A DNA stretch of 64,000 nt, taken from positions 9,563 to 73,562 of the forward strand of contig JAGZJZ010000030.1 in assembly GCA_018365455.1 (NCBI GenBank), in the 5' to 3' direction. Positions 63,966 to 64,000 of this stretch are shown here, piece by piece. The first letter of the stretch is position 1. Every line of letters starts with the position of its first letter. Source of the stretch: Clostridiales bacterium (GTDB taxonomy: Bacteria; Bacillota; Clostridia; Lachnospirales; Lachnospiraceae). The position numbers and the translations under genes are program-made. The notes below the pieces were generated by a model. The model saw only the letters and a list, made by a program, of their open reading frames with translations, made no database searches and had not been told where the DNA came from.

Positions 63966-64000
63966 ATGAGTTACGATAAAGTATATCAAATGAGTTTTTC
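63966..64000 (+). CDS. start of a gene cut by the window, possibly DUF2200
   Basis: Only MSYDKVYQMSF is visible, after GGAGAAATAATAA. The start resembles DUF2200 proteins as I recall them, but 11 residues cannot settle this. Confidence 0.35.
   Translation, partial: MSYDKVYQMSF

Overview
The window looks like the chromosome of a low-to-moderate GC, Gram-positive Clostridia member of the Lachnospiraceae, close to the Ruminococcus (Mediterraneibacter) gnavus / Blautia group. The evidence is the Firmicutes-type Shine-Dalgarno sites, a rimP-nusA-ylxR-ylxQ-infB-rbfA-nrnA-truB-ribF core operon, a T-box leader, and a nan cluster that matches the intramolecular trans-sialidase locus I know from R. 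gnavus. Assignments rest on reading motifs and remembered families; no database was searched.

Layout. 1-7070 (all minus strand) is an unrecognised locus: a GT-B-like protein cut by the window edge, a 1112-residue protein of no family I know, a 230-residue protein built of two similar beta-rich halves, and a LytTR regulator with an NTF2-like front domain. 7.6-12.3 kb carries a lone HipA-like kinase protein, a TetR/hydrolase pair with a clear operator, and a secreted protein preceded by a 33-codon peptide gene. 12.6-14.7 kb is an Agr/LytTR-type two-component system whose response regulator is frameshifted. 14.8-17.2 kb is the scar of a small integrated element (large serine recombinase, broken XRE gene). 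17.3-18.7 kb is a divergent XRE-cupin regulator / LysE exporter pair.

18.8-27.8 kb is a sialic-acid (probably 2,7-anhydro-Neu5Ac) operon on the minus strand: AraC regulator, lipoprotein binding protein, two permeases, NanOx-type oxidoreductase, sialidase and aldolase. The secreted sialidase should release 2,7-anhydro-Neu5Ac, the ABC transporter import it, the oxidoreductase convert it to Neu5Ac, and the aldolase split it to ManNAc and pyruvate. The sialidase is out of frame at a run of eight G, which would cut its signal peptide off from the catalytic part. No nanE or nanK is present, and no transporter ATPase.

28-34.2 kb holds housekeeping and small accessory genes (PNPOx-like protein, WYL regulator, shortened Mn-catalase/CotJC, HAD phosphatase with a GNAT gene scar, YitT, dUTPase, NrdG). 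34.4-37.7 kb is a tryptophan ABC transporter (trpXYZ type) behind a T-box with a UGG specifier. 38.1-42.2 kb encodes a YhgE/Pip membrane protein and a secreted Big2/FnIII protein. 42.3-54.3 kb is the translation and RNA core (pnp, rpsO, then the rimP-to-ribF operon), with an IF-2 that carries an 18-unit repeat. 54.6-59.1 kb is a second type IIA topoisomerase pair (parC/parE-like) separated by three 76-bp tandem repeats. 59.3-64 kb has a secreted ComEC-like MBL hydrolase, tRNA-Glu(CTC) with an imperfect copy of its 3' end and an integrase remnant nearby, a GGDEF protein, a broken HTH gene and a P-loop kinase-like gene.

Four genes (sialidase, response regulator, two small HTH genes) look broken by frameshifts or short losses. 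Either this strain has several decayed or phase-variable loci, or the assembly carries homopolymer errors; raw reads would decide.
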